Positions 1-13,400 of a stretch of 64,000 bases of DNA are shown in pieces. Source of the DNA: Cristatella mucedo. Its lineage: Eukaryota; Bryozoa; Phylactolaemata; Cristatellidae. The notes beneath the pieces were generated by a model. The model saw only the letters and a list, made by a program, of their open reading frames with translations. It was not told where the DNA came from and searched no databases. The DNA lies in assembly GCA_009760855.2 (NCBI GenBank), contig WPIO01000032.1:3231001-3295000 (forward strand), written 5' to 3'. Every line of letters starts with the position of its first letter. Position 1 is the first letter of the stretch. Made by a program: the position numbers and the translations under genes.

Positions 1-292
1 ACCACATTTAAAAAGTTATTAAAAACGTACCTATTTCGGACAGCATTTAGTGAATCCCTGTCGTTCGTTCTTTTTATGCTTATGTGTGTTGACAATGTGC
101 ATGCTGCCAGTAACCACACTTGCATGCTGACCCTTGTGCATGTCACCCCTAACCATGTTATTCATGCTGTTTATCAAGCATGATATCACTCAACATTGGA
201 TCGTGTTTCCTTTGCAGCACATGTAAAGCGCCTAAAAGGAGAATGGGTTTTCTGAGGGAACTTTATCAAATGTATTACTATTATTATTATTT
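1..292 (+). mobile_element. LINE family A, 3' end (truncated by window edge)
   Basis: The sequence matches the last codons and 3' UTR of the better copy at 2300-3346: acatttaaaaag, then ctatttcggacagcatttag. It ends with the gcgcctaaaag...ttctgaggg hairpin and ATT repeats. The remainder lies left of the window. Confidence 0.8.
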
Positions 293-1403
293 TACAGTTT
301 TAGATTTATTTAATGGCGTAGGACAAGTAGTATAGGTAGAGCCTTGTGTATAGAAGCAATTCCATCCTTAAGACTTCTAGCTCCAAGCAGATGACCTTGG
401 CTATCTACCTGAGTGAGTAAGGCTGACCAGACTGGTGGTCCAAAGCTGCTGCTCGCATATTAAAATTTCTGTTATCCCACATAAAAGTCATCGGAAACTT
501 AGCCGCATCCTTCTATAGATAGCTTTCCTAAGGAGTAAACTTTTTTGCATTTTGAGGTTCATGGACAGTCACCAGACAGTAGGTCATTCTACAAACACGG
601 CTCACTGCATTTTCGTCATGCAAAAAAGACAGGCCACTGCATTATCAGGCAAAATGAGCAAACAGGTAGCCATCATGCCCAATATTGCTGCCGTACGAAC
701 CTTTACCAACCTTTACGAACCATTACGAACCTTTGCCAGACATATTGACACTTTTAGAGACCCGATTAGTGGTATTGTTGGACCAGGTAGCAGGAAATCT
801 GTTGTTGTAGACCAGTTTTCATTTATCAAACCCCTTTTATAAACATCTGTACCACCGATCATTCCTCAAAGTGTGCGCTTACCAGTAAATTTCTAGAACA
901 CGTAGACCTGAACACTACTCTCCTTCTCTTCGGACACCATGTCGCGTCCTTAGTGACCGCTGCTTCAACTGATGACTCGACAGCAAGTTCGCTGGTAACC
1001 CGACAATTAACGTTTGCCATTGATAGGCAGTTGTGCTCGTCCGCTAACTAGATTTCAAGCCTACTGATGGCCTGGAAAATCTCCGTGTGGCCGCCAAATC
1101 TGCGACTTCTTGGACCTAGCCAGGAACTAGGTGAGGGGGCCTAAACGTTTGCCAGGAGAGGGCACGAGGATCCCCTCAGCCTTGCTTTTTCGTCTGCAGG
1201 GACTTAAATTGGACAAAGCCTGTGTCTCTGATAACCGTTATTTGGTTGCAGAGATGGAGAAACTCACAGCTCGGACCCATTACCCTGCCTGAGGACGGGC
1301 CTTCACTAAATCTAGTCGAACTGACGCAGCCTTTACAGACAAGGTTTTAATGGTGATCTTAAGAAAATATTTTAACCGGATTTATATTGAAAGAAAGACT
1401 CAC
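293..1403. other. Intronic sequence, nothing recognised
   Basis: Two short overlapping open frames near 545-842 are not protein-like. A triplet of near-identical 'acgaaccttta' words at about 695-735 is a small local repeat. No splice-bordered Cys-rich exon was found here. Confidence 0.5.
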
Positions 1404-1487
1404 CGCAAGTGTACCCTCCATCATGCTGTCCATCAAAGCAGTACGTGTTCACAGGGCACGGTGCACTGAGGCACCCGTCATAGCGGT
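1404..1487 (-). CDS. Exon 19: four-Cys half-EGF exon, last one visible
   Basis: This is an 84-nt exon, phase 1 to 1. The acceptor is CACCTATCTTGCAG and the donor ACTTGCG/GTGAGT. It encodes [17 protein letters not shown] and ends GGYTC. It pairs in spacing with exon 14. A strong donor follows, so the gene goes on to the left of the window; the stop codon is not here. Confidence 0.8.
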
Positions 1488-4400
1488 CTGCAAGATAGGT
1501 GGCATAACGCTGATAATATAGTGGCACTTTCATCTCACGGTGCATACAATACTAGCCTGATTATTTTACACCTGCTCTTTGAACACGTGACGTTGCGTTT
1601 CTATACAGGTAATTTCTCCTTACTAAATTAAGGCTATTGGTCTGAATGCTAAATTTTAAAATTAATTAGGCTTGTCAGTGTTGCGTCTATGGAAGTATCT
1701 CTTGGCATATGCATTAACTTTGCGTTGAAAAAATTAATTTTTACTTGCTTTCAATAGCTACCAGAGTAATTTAGAAAATACGGAGCCCGCTGAGGAACAC
1801 ACAAGTGAAGCAAAGAGATTAAAATTAATATGAACCAGCCTTTGTATCTACAAAACGTTCTAGAGTGGTCTATTGTATTGGACCACCTAAAGGATCAGGT
1901 AGGCGTGAATTTAACTCAAGCTGACAGGTACTTGCTCTAAATTTCAGCAGATGTCCAGTGCCTAAAATAGATTGGTTCTTGTGGCGCTATACAGTATTGT
2001 ATTGTTAATTTTTTTGTTATTATTATTAAAAAAAATTGCTGCACTGAGTACCCATTTTTTATCTTTGCTTTTCATGAGCGAATGTCTCACCTGGTAGATT
2101 TAATTCAAGCATTACTGCACCTTAACTGCATTTCGCTTACTTTCACGTTGCGCCCCATTATGAAGCAGTAGGCGCAATGAAAGTTAGGTCTAATGATAGC
2201 ATCATGTATTATTTAACGGGAAACTACAGCAGTTGTTAAGCAAATGCACTACGATGCCATTACATGGTTATGATAGTGCTATTTATTCCTCCCAGCCTTC
2301 GAGCACTTCAAATTCTCTCAACTAACTTGCTGCATGCATTGATGACATCCGCACATGGATGGCAGCAAATTTTCTAAAAATAAACGATGATAAAACTAAC
2401 TCACTAGTTATGGGCAAACCCAGTGTGATTCAGAGATTGGAAAGGCTGACGCTCAAAATTGGCTCTGCAAGCATATGTCCAGTTGAATCAGCTCGAAATC
2501 TAGGTGTCATATTGAAAAGCGGCCTCTCGTTAGACGACCAAATCAGCTCCACAGTCAAATCTGCCTATTTTCAGCTTCATACCATTGCTAAAATTCGGGC
2601 TTGTTTAGATAAGGTTACCAAGTCCAAGTTGGTCCATGCATTTGTGACATCCCGTCTCGACTTCTGCAACACACTGCTTACTGGCCTACCAGCATGCGCG
2701 ATCAGGCGACTGCAGCTGGTGCAAAACTCTGCAGCTAGGCTTGTCTGTCGTGAGCGTCGCAGTTGCCACATCACACCACTTCTCCCCAACCTGCACTGGC
2801 TACCAGTCAAGCAACGGATTGACTTCAAAGTTTTGTCGCTCACTTTTAGGTCCCTTCATTCTATGGCTATAGCCTATCTCTCCGACGTACTCCCCCATCA
2901 GGCCAAGCATCACCAGCTTTTTGGAATCCAACAGTCTACAAATACCTCGTACAAACCTTAAATCCTTTGGAGACCATGCATTTAGTTCGTATGCTCCCAA
3001 AGCCTGGAACTCCCTCCCCACCTGCTTCAGAACATCCCCTGACCTGACCACATTTAAAAGGAACTTAAAAACACACCTATTTAGGACAGCATTTAGTGGG
3101 TCCCTGTGATTCGTCCTTCACGTGCTTATGCGTGCTGACACTGTGGATGCTGCAACTAACCACATTTGCATGCTGACCCTGTGCATGTCACCCCTAACCA
3201 TGTTATTCATTTTGTTTGTTTTTCAAGCATGATTTTACTTACCATTCAATTGCATTTCACTTTGCAGCAAATGTAAGGCGCCTAGAAAGAGATTAAGTTC
3301 TCTGAGGGCGCTTTATCAAGTGCATTATTATTATTACTATTATTGGCAGCTGCTTTGTGTAATCTTATAAGCTTAGCCTTGACTACTTGCATGAGTCCCA
3401 TTTATTAAAGGATATCGGGGATGTATCTAGTGAATTGTACACACAAACCAAATTTATCAGTCGGAACTAGAAGATTATTTACGACTTTACAACTTCATAC
3501 CCAGACATAGCGGTACATCGGTGGAGGTATCTTCCAATTATTTATCCCAGCATCAAAATTAATTAGCTGTCGCCTACTTTTGCCAACACAATGTCTATAA
3601 CAGACGCCCTCACTACACGGCTCCCATACTGCCAGCCTCAAGGAGTAATCCCAACGTTGAGGGGCTCCCACTTCAGGAACCTAGTCGTGGGTTTTACTCC
3701 AACAGTAGGAACATTGCCTGCTGCAAGCGGTTAAATCATTAGCCTTTTTTGAATACTGTTAAATGCACGCTATTCAATTGCAGCGACACAGTTCTTTCAC
3801 CCACTTACGAGATCTTTTCTATCTACCTGTCTTTCATCACTGTCACGTCTTCGTTACTTCCGGTGCCATATGCCTAGATTAACCACGAGTATTGCCCTTC
3901 GTTGCTGGATGAGGTGAATTCAGCTGGCTACTGGTTTTAGAGAGAATAAGCATCGACGGCCAAAAAACCCGCACATTTCCTTAACATAATGCAGCCTTTG
4001 GCCTCGTTTTTGCTTATGTACTATTTTGTTGCTATTATTTCTAATCGAAACGACGAAGTGCATCTTTTTTAAATGCTTTGTCACCTCACGTTTTGAATTT
4101 AGACAACAATCTAGGTGTAGTCTGGTAGTAAAAAAAATATTACCTAACGATTTCTATTTGCCTAAATAATGCGAGCGAACAACCGAGCACCATGCCATTA
4201 CAAATGAGTTCAACCAAAGATAAAAGGACTCGTCTGAAAGCGTGAACTGGAGCAACGCATCCTTATAAGCGGGAGCGCAGCTCACAGGAATTACGCTGCT
4301 CCAAGGGTGTGCTTGTTATGTGAAACTAAATCAGCTTTCTAGCACTTCAGGCTAGCCAGTGTCAAGTATCTAAAATATGATGATGGACTATTTCTGTGTT

Positions 4401-7400
4401 TCCAACTCAATCTAAAAAAAGTTGGAATGAAACTCTATATGGCAAACCTTCCTGGTATTAAGTACGGTTGGTATTGGTCTTCGTGTCGAATAACAAGTAC
4501 TGGCGTAATTTCTTGCCAAGTTTTATAGCTCATTGTTTATTTGGCCAATTTAAGCCTCACGTATTACCATGTTTTAATGTATGACCTGTGGTCTTATTAA
4601 ACAATTTATTTCCAAAAATCAACTGAATGTGAATAATTGACTGTCTATTCTGCCTATTGCCAGTAGCGTCCTGAATAACAGTTCTACCCCCAACATTCAA
4701 AATTAAATATGTAAGCAAAAGTGTCCGTTCAGTAAATATATTAAATAAACTAAAAGTAAATAGCTAAAAACATATTCCTTACACTTAAATTATCTTAATT
4801 AAAGACTTACTTCCGTCCGCTCGCCGTAGCAGCCGTACACATAGAAACAGATTTCACACTACTATAATCGTATTCATGCCGACCGGTGCTAGTCAGCCGA
4901 ATACCAATTAACTAACTAGCCCATTATTCAGCCCCGAAGCAAATACGATGCGAATGTTTGGTAATGCCCTAACTTAAATATCTTATTCACAAATATAGTG
5001 GCAACGAAAAATAAATAGCCAAAAAACTGTATTAGTACGGCTTCAACTATAAGTAGACATTAATTCATTAATCGATGACACATATCTCATTACAAAATTA
5101 TTTTTCTAAAATTCGTAAAAATGCTATTGATTTCTTTCTAACGTGTTTGGGATTACCTACGAGCGATTTTTTATTTAATTATTCTCCAAAATTGAGTTCG
5201 ACGAGATCTAACGGTTTAATATTTAAATGCTGATCATATATAATGCAGATCTGCGATGATGTGTGAGCTATCGATTGTTATTATTTACGTGATCTATCTT
5301 CTATTAACTTCTATTCAGATTCAAACACGTCTTACCAAGCTTGCATGTTTGGTTTCCGATAAGGTAATATCCTCTCTTGCACACACATTTTGACAATGAC
5401 GACGCGCAGATGGCGTTTGGTACAGACGGGCAGCCAATAGTAGTTGTGCAAGGATTGCAGAAGGGACAATTGTTGATGATCATATTGTTAGCAGCTACAA
5501 ATAAAAATTAATAATAACAGTGAAACATAAGCAGGACTAATCAGCCAGTAAATGACAGCTGTAGACGTTTAGCTGTTTCTGAGTTAAAAACAATAGGATT
5601 TAAGTATTTCCTAAGCTATAGCTTAGGCCCTATTTGTTTCAAATACGAAGCCATCGGATTTCGTCGTGGGTGGGACTGAAAGCTGAAAACGATTTTGGCT
5701 TCGAGCGTATAACGACTCCGCTACCTCTTGGATACTAGTATGGTGCTCTGAAGTTATGAGTACTCAATCGCAGTACTTCATGCCTCGTATGGGTCAGTTG
5801 TGGTCCTTCTTTTTGACAGTGGAATGTAGAGCTACACGTCAAGAGTTTGGATCCTTTGGTATAGGCAACGTCATTTTTGACGTCCGTAGTGGCCTACTAA
5901 TGTCTGCATTCCTGCGTGCATCCGCACGGCTTTTACTCGTCATTAGTGGGGCATCAATGAGCTATGAACACTAGTTAGGAGCGCGGAAAGACGCCTTCCA
6001 AAATGCAAGTAATTAATTATTTAATTAGGCTACGTGCGAAAGGCTTAACAAGCTAGGCATTTGAATACGTAAGTTATCTAACTGTAATTCTATTGCAATA
6101 GCTGATTCACTTAACAAAAAATGTACCTTCTTGAACGCATGAACGTGAAGCTTGATTTGCTCGATATCCGTCAGAACAGCAGCAGTAACCGGCGTTACAG
6201 TATGAATTGGTAATAGAACAATCTCTGTCAGATGTGCACTCAGTCGGGAAGCACTCGTTAGGCGCTAAAACGACACAGAGCATTATTTTCTCAGTAGCCT
6301 TGAACTTATAAACTTACAGAGTTTTTATTTTTTAAGGTGACATGATATTTCATAATTTCATGAGGTTTTAGCCGAATAATAGATTATGAAATGCAATAGA
6401 GACTGAATAAACTATAATGATGATATTTTTTTTGTTGCTATCAGGAATTTGAGAGCTGCGTTCTGCGAGGTAAATCAATACTGGTGGCTTCAACTATATG
6501 TCAGCAGCCAATCGATCTTTTCTCCAGGTGGTTTTTGATGCTATAATGAAGCGATATATATCTTCTTATGATTTTCCATTGATAAGCGCAGTAAAATAGG
6601 TTCTCTTATAGGAGGCTGCACAAAATCCGCTGGCTTAGAAATTAGTAAAATATCCTACTCGTTTTTCTAGACCCAATCTCCGAACCTTCAGTAGTCTCAC
6701 ATGCTACCCAATACGACCATTGTTCATTCGCAAGCTTCAGATCTTCATTCAGAGATGAATCTCTGGAAACGCGTTCCAATAACAGCTAGCGCAGGTAGAT
6801 TGCTGTATTTGGGTTCCGACTTGGTCCAGCTTCAGAAATTTTTACCGTGAATTCGGATTCAAAAATAACCCATAGCTAAACATAGATAGAGCTTGAACGT
6901 TTACATCGGAAATAATAAATTGTCATTGTTTGCAATCCGATGTATTTTTATTTTAGTAATATGGTTTTTTTCGTCAGACAATATTATACTAAATCATTAG
7001 AAAAATATTTGGCTTATATTTACTTTACTAATAAGTTGATCTGCAGCATGTTAGCTTTAGCTCTAGGGACATTGTGCTAAGCATTTAAATCGAAGGTAAT
7101 TAAATTTAAGGAAGGTAAAATGTATGCGTAATATATTTAAGAAATGAGTAAGTCGAGGTATTTCGAATATGCTGCAATGCAAAGTGAAGCTAATAAGGGT
7201 TTGCGACCATACAATCTCCTGCATAACCCTAAATTATTCTTCGTGGCTTTGTGAAGTTACAGATGGAGATACATTATATCTACATCAATATGAAATAAAG
7301 ATTTAAACTCCCACAGTGCTTGTGAATGCAGTAGATTACTTCGGCTCACACCGTGTAAAGTAGTGTTTAGTTGCAGAAACCATTAGGCGGCAACACCACT

Positions 7401-10400
7401 GTTTTCACATACAGTGTGCTGTTGATTTACCTGTGGATTAACGACTCAAGGGTACCTTCTTCGTCCTGTATTGAAGAGGAAGTGCTCAATTACATTTAAG
7501 AGGTCGTATCGCATCTCAGCTTAACCCAATTTTAAGGAACTCATCCATCCTATACCTGAAGCTGCTACTGCACATTAGGAGTACGCGGATGACGGAATTT
7601 TAAAGGCATTCAAAACTAACACATTGGAAAGAAAAGCTGTACAGGTTGATGGTCATCTACCCCGTGGTTGCCACTATTTGATACAAGCTTATCATTCTTT
7701 ATATTCGTATTATCAAATCAGCCTATGCAAAATCTGTAGTATCTATGACCTCGAAAACCATGTATCAATTTTGTGTAACCTTTTTAATTAGCTTCACGAT
7801 AACCTTATGCAGATTTCCTGGTTGTAGAATGGTCATTGATATGGTTTAGATATTACCTAGCTTTGCTACCATAGAATTTTAACCTTTAACATTGAGCTGT
7901 TGTTCACGTTGCACAGTGACCAAGCTCTGTTATGAAGGTAAAATAATGAAACTATCGGAACCGTTACTATTAATATCATAGAAAAATACCAGTTGTTTGC
8001 ATGAATTCCGATAGATTAGCACCAGTATGGTTTTTAAGCCAATTAAAGCCGTATTACTGAACTATGGACTACCATTACCAGCGAAAACTTAGTCATTTGC
8101 ATTAGCTCGTGCACAGCCTTCATTGTCCGAAGCCGGTGAGTAAAGCATCACTAGTATCTCATTTAATTGTGGGGTTTTAAAACGCTACATTGAGGACAAC
8201 TTGTAGAGATAGTGTAAGTCCAAGTACTCAACTAAAATGCTCTAGGTATGCCTTACATTTATGAAGAGCAATGGTTCATATATAGAATCATACGCAAAAT
8301 TTCAGAAATACCTGTTACGGGCTTAGGATGCTCAAACAGGCATGACTTAAGTTGAATTGGCTCTAATTATCTTTCGGCTGATTAAGTAATGGGATTGGGC
8401 TTTGGCTGCATTTCTTCTGAAGGCCTGAAAAGTCTCTTGAATTGAAAGTGGGCAAGTATGAGCAACTATCCGTTACGCTCGGTGTATTTCTTAAGGCCAA
8501 GGCATCTGCCATTGTATTCAGAACTTTGTTTGGGCCCTGAAGGAGGGTAACCTAACACATGTGCTCACGACTTTCCTCGGTCCCAGCAAGCGCCAAAGCA
8601 GCCACAAGGGCTAAGGAGACTCCATTGGGGGCTCATAAACCCTCTCAAGGTGAACTCAAGCCTAGCTAGACCCTCTTCGCGGGGCTCCTAACCCTCTTTT
8701 AGGAGGAGTTAAGTCAAATCACGGAAAGTCATTTCCATCTTTAGATGTGAAGGTTGAGTCCAATAGACTTAAGCGCTTATCAGCCTTTTTATTGCACATA
8801 AAAAGAGGTTTTAAACCGTTTCTAGAAACTTGAGAATTCAGGCGCCTGAGAGAGGATATTCCTACCTTTGGAATCCTCCTCTTTGGGATGTATAACCCAG
8901 AGGAGGGCATTTAATCCTTCAAGGTTATACCTTGGTCTAACTTGAAAAAGATGGATTACCTTAGACAGGTACTTTAGACTAGGAAGTAATAGGTACTCAT
9001 TTAGGTACTATAGAGTAAACAAAAGGCTTAAGCTTGATTAGGCTGATTAAGATTAACTCACTCCGTTCTCGCCTACTTGAGTGAGAGGTTTATTGGCCCT
9101 CAATAACTTATCTCAGATCTTACCCCCTTAGGGTATAGTACTCTCCCTCGTCGAGGATAAACATTGAGGGTTAATCTCCTCTTGAGGCTATATCAATCGG
9201 AGCCTCGTCGAGGATAGAATCCCTTCTATATTCACCTCTCCTTACTTGCAACATCTATTAACTGATACAGATGTGATTAGTTGGTAGGGATTTGCAATCA
9301 TCAGAAGGCTAACCCTGGGCGTTCGGATCGTCTTTAGGGGTTAGTATTCTGGTCTGATCACTCTCGTATTAAATAAGCAAAATACGAAAACAAAATGCGT
9401 TGAGAAGTATAAATTGTTAGAGGAAGCAGCCTCGTCGTTCTCCAATTAAAACAGTTCATCCAAAGCTTCGTACGATGCTGTATTTACCTCTCGGTGTTGA
9501 CTGCATGGGAAGCTAGGGGGAATCAGTATTTACACCGAGGTGGGCGCTCATGGTGCTCCTATGACGATTTATATCAACTGAGCAGCAGAGAGAAATATGT
9601 ACCTCCATGAAGAGTGAAGACCTGAGCAGCCTGACCCTACGTACTCACTACATTCCTACCAAAGTGTCAGCAGTAAACTGGAGGTATTGTCCCCCGAAAG
9701 TCGACTGCACATGAGCGATGGGAGGAGAATATCCTTAAGTTTAGCTGCTGGCTCTTTAGTAGCAACTAAGGGGTTAGGGAAAGCTTAGACTAGGACCATC
9801 CTGATACTATTGCGTAGAAAAAGGACTAGAGAGGACTCTCGTCCCCGGATTGCAGCAACCAGGCGGAAAGTAGAGGCCCGTGGCGTCCCTATACCTCTCA
9901 CTTCCGTAGTCCTCTTCCTCAGGGCCTACATAAACTCAATCAAGATTGGTTGATCTATGAAGAGGTTGAGCTGATACCTGTTGAGGGAGTTCCTCAACTT
10001 CTTAGTTGAGATACGCTAAGGGTATTTATCATTAACGAGTTTTTACTCTTATCCCCACAGGGGAGACGGCGGCGCTTAAGCCCTCTCCTAAGGAACTCTA
10101 AGTGCGTTCTTAGTTGGATTAGGCCCGAGGAATACTGTGACAACTTTACTCCTTAGAGAAATCTTAGACTTTATAAAGGGACTAGATAAGCTAAGTTAAG
10201 CTATCGGGCTCATACCTTGAAGATGAGATTCCCCCTCTAGTCAAAGTTAACCTGTCAAAGGCCTTCCTTCATCAGACTTGCTCTAATAACTCTCTAGGAA
10301 TTTCCCCATAGTTTTACTCTAGGTGAGTTCTTAGTTGGGTTAGGGGACTAAGTCCCCTAACCCAAGTAAAAACTCGGTCAGAGTTGCTTAAGAGTGGTCT

Positions 10401-13400
10401 AAAGCAACTCCATCTCCCCTGTGTGGGATAAGAGTAAAAACTCATTAATAAGAAATACCATTAGCGTATCTCAGCTGAAGACTCTCTTCCCAAACGTCGA
10501 GGAGGAACCTGCCAGAGAGAGTCCCTATACCTCCTCAGAGAGACTAGCCTCTTCCCTCGGAGGAATAGGGGGACCTGTTCCCCTAACCCAACTAGCAACT
10601 CACTCAGAGTCTATAGATATGGTCTTCAGGAGACGAGCTCTGTTTACTAGACCTTAGTAAGGTAGCCACATTGCTTGCAGAAACCTCTGAGAATATTTTA
10701 AAGAAGGTCACAGGTTGCGATTATGCCATTGCTTTAGTCAGAGAAGACTTTATGGCAACACGAAGGTGCACCCTTTTTTCAGTAAAGAAGGCTGAAAACT
10801 TTTCGGCTAAGCCGTTAACATCTGGTGAGTGAGATGTGTCAGCAATGGCCAGTAAATTGCTTACCGTGCTATAAATTCGTTTTGGTCTGTCTGGCAGAAC
10901 TTCAGTTTTCGAATTAAAACAAAGCCCTAGCTTTTTAAGCTTCCCGGTGTAGACTCTAAGGAAGTCTTCGAAATAAACTAGACACTTGAGGGTAGGTGGT
11001 ACTTAATTAGCGTGTATTTATGCCAGGCGAGATTTTTTTGAACCCTAAGGAAGTGGACACTTGCTGCTGTGGTGAAAGCATGGCTATCTCATCAGGCGGG
11101 TTTTATTACAATCAAAATTCTGTAAGATGTTCTTAAAAGTATGTTCGATGGAACCTTTCTCTGATTATATTCATGTCGTGGAGATCCAATTCGCTCTGAA
11201 AGCCCTAAACTGTGGAGCAAACTTTCACAATTCTTACGCAACTACGACTAATCAGCAGCTGCTCACTGTGGCACATCCTGTTCAGCCATCCTGAGCCGCT
11301 ATTTCTGTGCCACTCGGTTCCTCTACTGTTCTCTTGACTCAGCTTCTCTTCTCACTTTCGCTTTTGTATGTGAGATTAAATCTGTCGGCTATCGAATGCG
11401 TACCAAACGCTTGTTTTAGTCTGCTGAAGAAAACTCCTCTGTGTAACACCCACTTGTTATTCGTGGCTTTGTAGTTACAGACTGAGATATAGTAGAAGGT
11501 TGACGAAAACTTGCATGTGCCGTGATTTTAATTGTAATTTTGTAATTTAGCGAAATAATAATTTAATGAATTTAATAAAGATTTAATGAAAATCACACCC
11601 ACTAACTTCATCCTCACCTTTATCCATCCTATTCTTGCTTAAGTGTCGCCAGTCGTTTTACAAAAAACCAAGCACTACAATGCATAACTCACTGTGATGT
11701 GACAAGAAAATGACACCGCAAAAGACGTAATGACTTCAGCTTGGCACCAACTGTCAGTTATAACCATACAAGTTAATTCATGCTGTTCACATGAACTTGG
11801 CTTTAAGTGAAAATTTAAATCTAAAGCTTATAAAGCTCTTCGTTAAGTTATATTAATAAGGTAGCCTTTGTGGGATCTTTCCCATTCGAGAGCTTTTACT
11901 ATATTCAGTAGGCTAGATTAGGGTAAAAAGGTAGGGTAGAATTCTTTCAGTCATTTTTTCTTGTGAATATTGACTGGTTACTTTGTCAGCTTCCCAATTT
12001 TTAGGGGCAGAAAATTAATGGAACCTTTGATAACCATGTTTAAGAAAATATATTATATTATCACAACGAAATAGCAGAAGGCTTATGTGAAGCGGCTTAT
12101 GTGCAGGAACGCTTGTCGAACGCAATCGAGCCTTACACAATACGCACTCTCCAGAGGCTAGCAGAATAAAGCCGCTGCGGCAGATGCAGTAGTTGATGCT
12201 GAGTCCACTGGTACAGCCCCAGCCACCTTTCAGCTTGAGGCAGTCCACGTTAGACTGGCACTTCACAGCTATAGAAAAGACGCAAAGGTATTCAAGCTGT
12301 TCAGACTTAAACCATACAAGCTGCACGAGTTGCAAAGTGTGAATTTAATTTGCCTGGTCATGGCCAGATGCTCTCCGTAGCTAATTTAACAGCATCACTT
12401 CACCTTGAGGAGCATATACGCATTTAGTTCCGTCGCCGCTGACTTGGAAGTTTTCTTCGCATGTGCAGAAATTGTTGCTGCATATCGCGTAGTTTAAGTA
12501 CTGGCAAGCGCTGTCAGAGGAGCAAGGAACGTTGAGGTTCGTATTCATGTTCAATGTTGGATCTGCAATTCGTTACATATAATTGGCAGCATCTTATTTA
12601 GTTGACTAATTTCCTACTTATAAAAGCTGCAAGCTTTTGTACCCACTTTTGGATCTTGTTTTTATTAAGCTTTTAAAAACAAATCAGGCTCTTTCTTACC
12701 CATATAACGCAGCTTAAATAAAAATTTCCCCATAATAATCTTGCCAATTGAACTAAATATGCATATGTCAGCCACATAAAGTGCTCTCACCATTTCTAGT
12801 GTTAAGCGTCCCCTGATTAAGCGTCTCATATTTTCTGATAAACTAGTGATTGAAGTCATTGAAAATATGTTGTGATAGATATATGCCCAAATAGTGCTTG
12901 CCTAAAGGTTGGTTTCGTTTGACTTCATGACAAGAGCTGACTAGACTTAATTCAAAAGAAAATAATTTCACCTGCCCCTCTCTGAATTAGTTTCATCGTA
13001 CGAATCATATTTTCCTTCCTAATGCGTAGTGCTTTTATTTATTCTGTAAAAAAGGAAGGTTTTATGTTAGTCTGAGTTTATCCTGTCTCTTCAGCCTATT
13101 TGAAGTGCCTAGAAAGACACATAGATGCCTTGAAAAGCTATGCAAATGTGTTGTTACTATATAATTATTATGTTGGAATTGTGTGACGCATTTACTGGTA
13201 ATTTGCCTTGATGAGCTACAATGTATGACTTACCTCTGCATTCGTAACCAAGATTTTTCCCCATGCAGACTGTTCCAGATGGACACCGAACACCCACGCA
13301 TGGGTCTGCTCCTGAATAATCAAAGAAAAGCAAAGTGAGCCAAACACATCACTTTCGAAATAGTCTTCTTAAATATTTTCTACTATTCAGACAAGCGTGT

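Noticed and set aside
8480-10616. Telomere-like repeat array (cccctaaccc words)
   Set aside because: The words are isolated and differently spaced, not a tandem TTAGGG array.
10421-10657. Plus open frame in the repeat block
   Set aside because: It runs across an inverted arm into LINE B antisense sequence and has no protein character.
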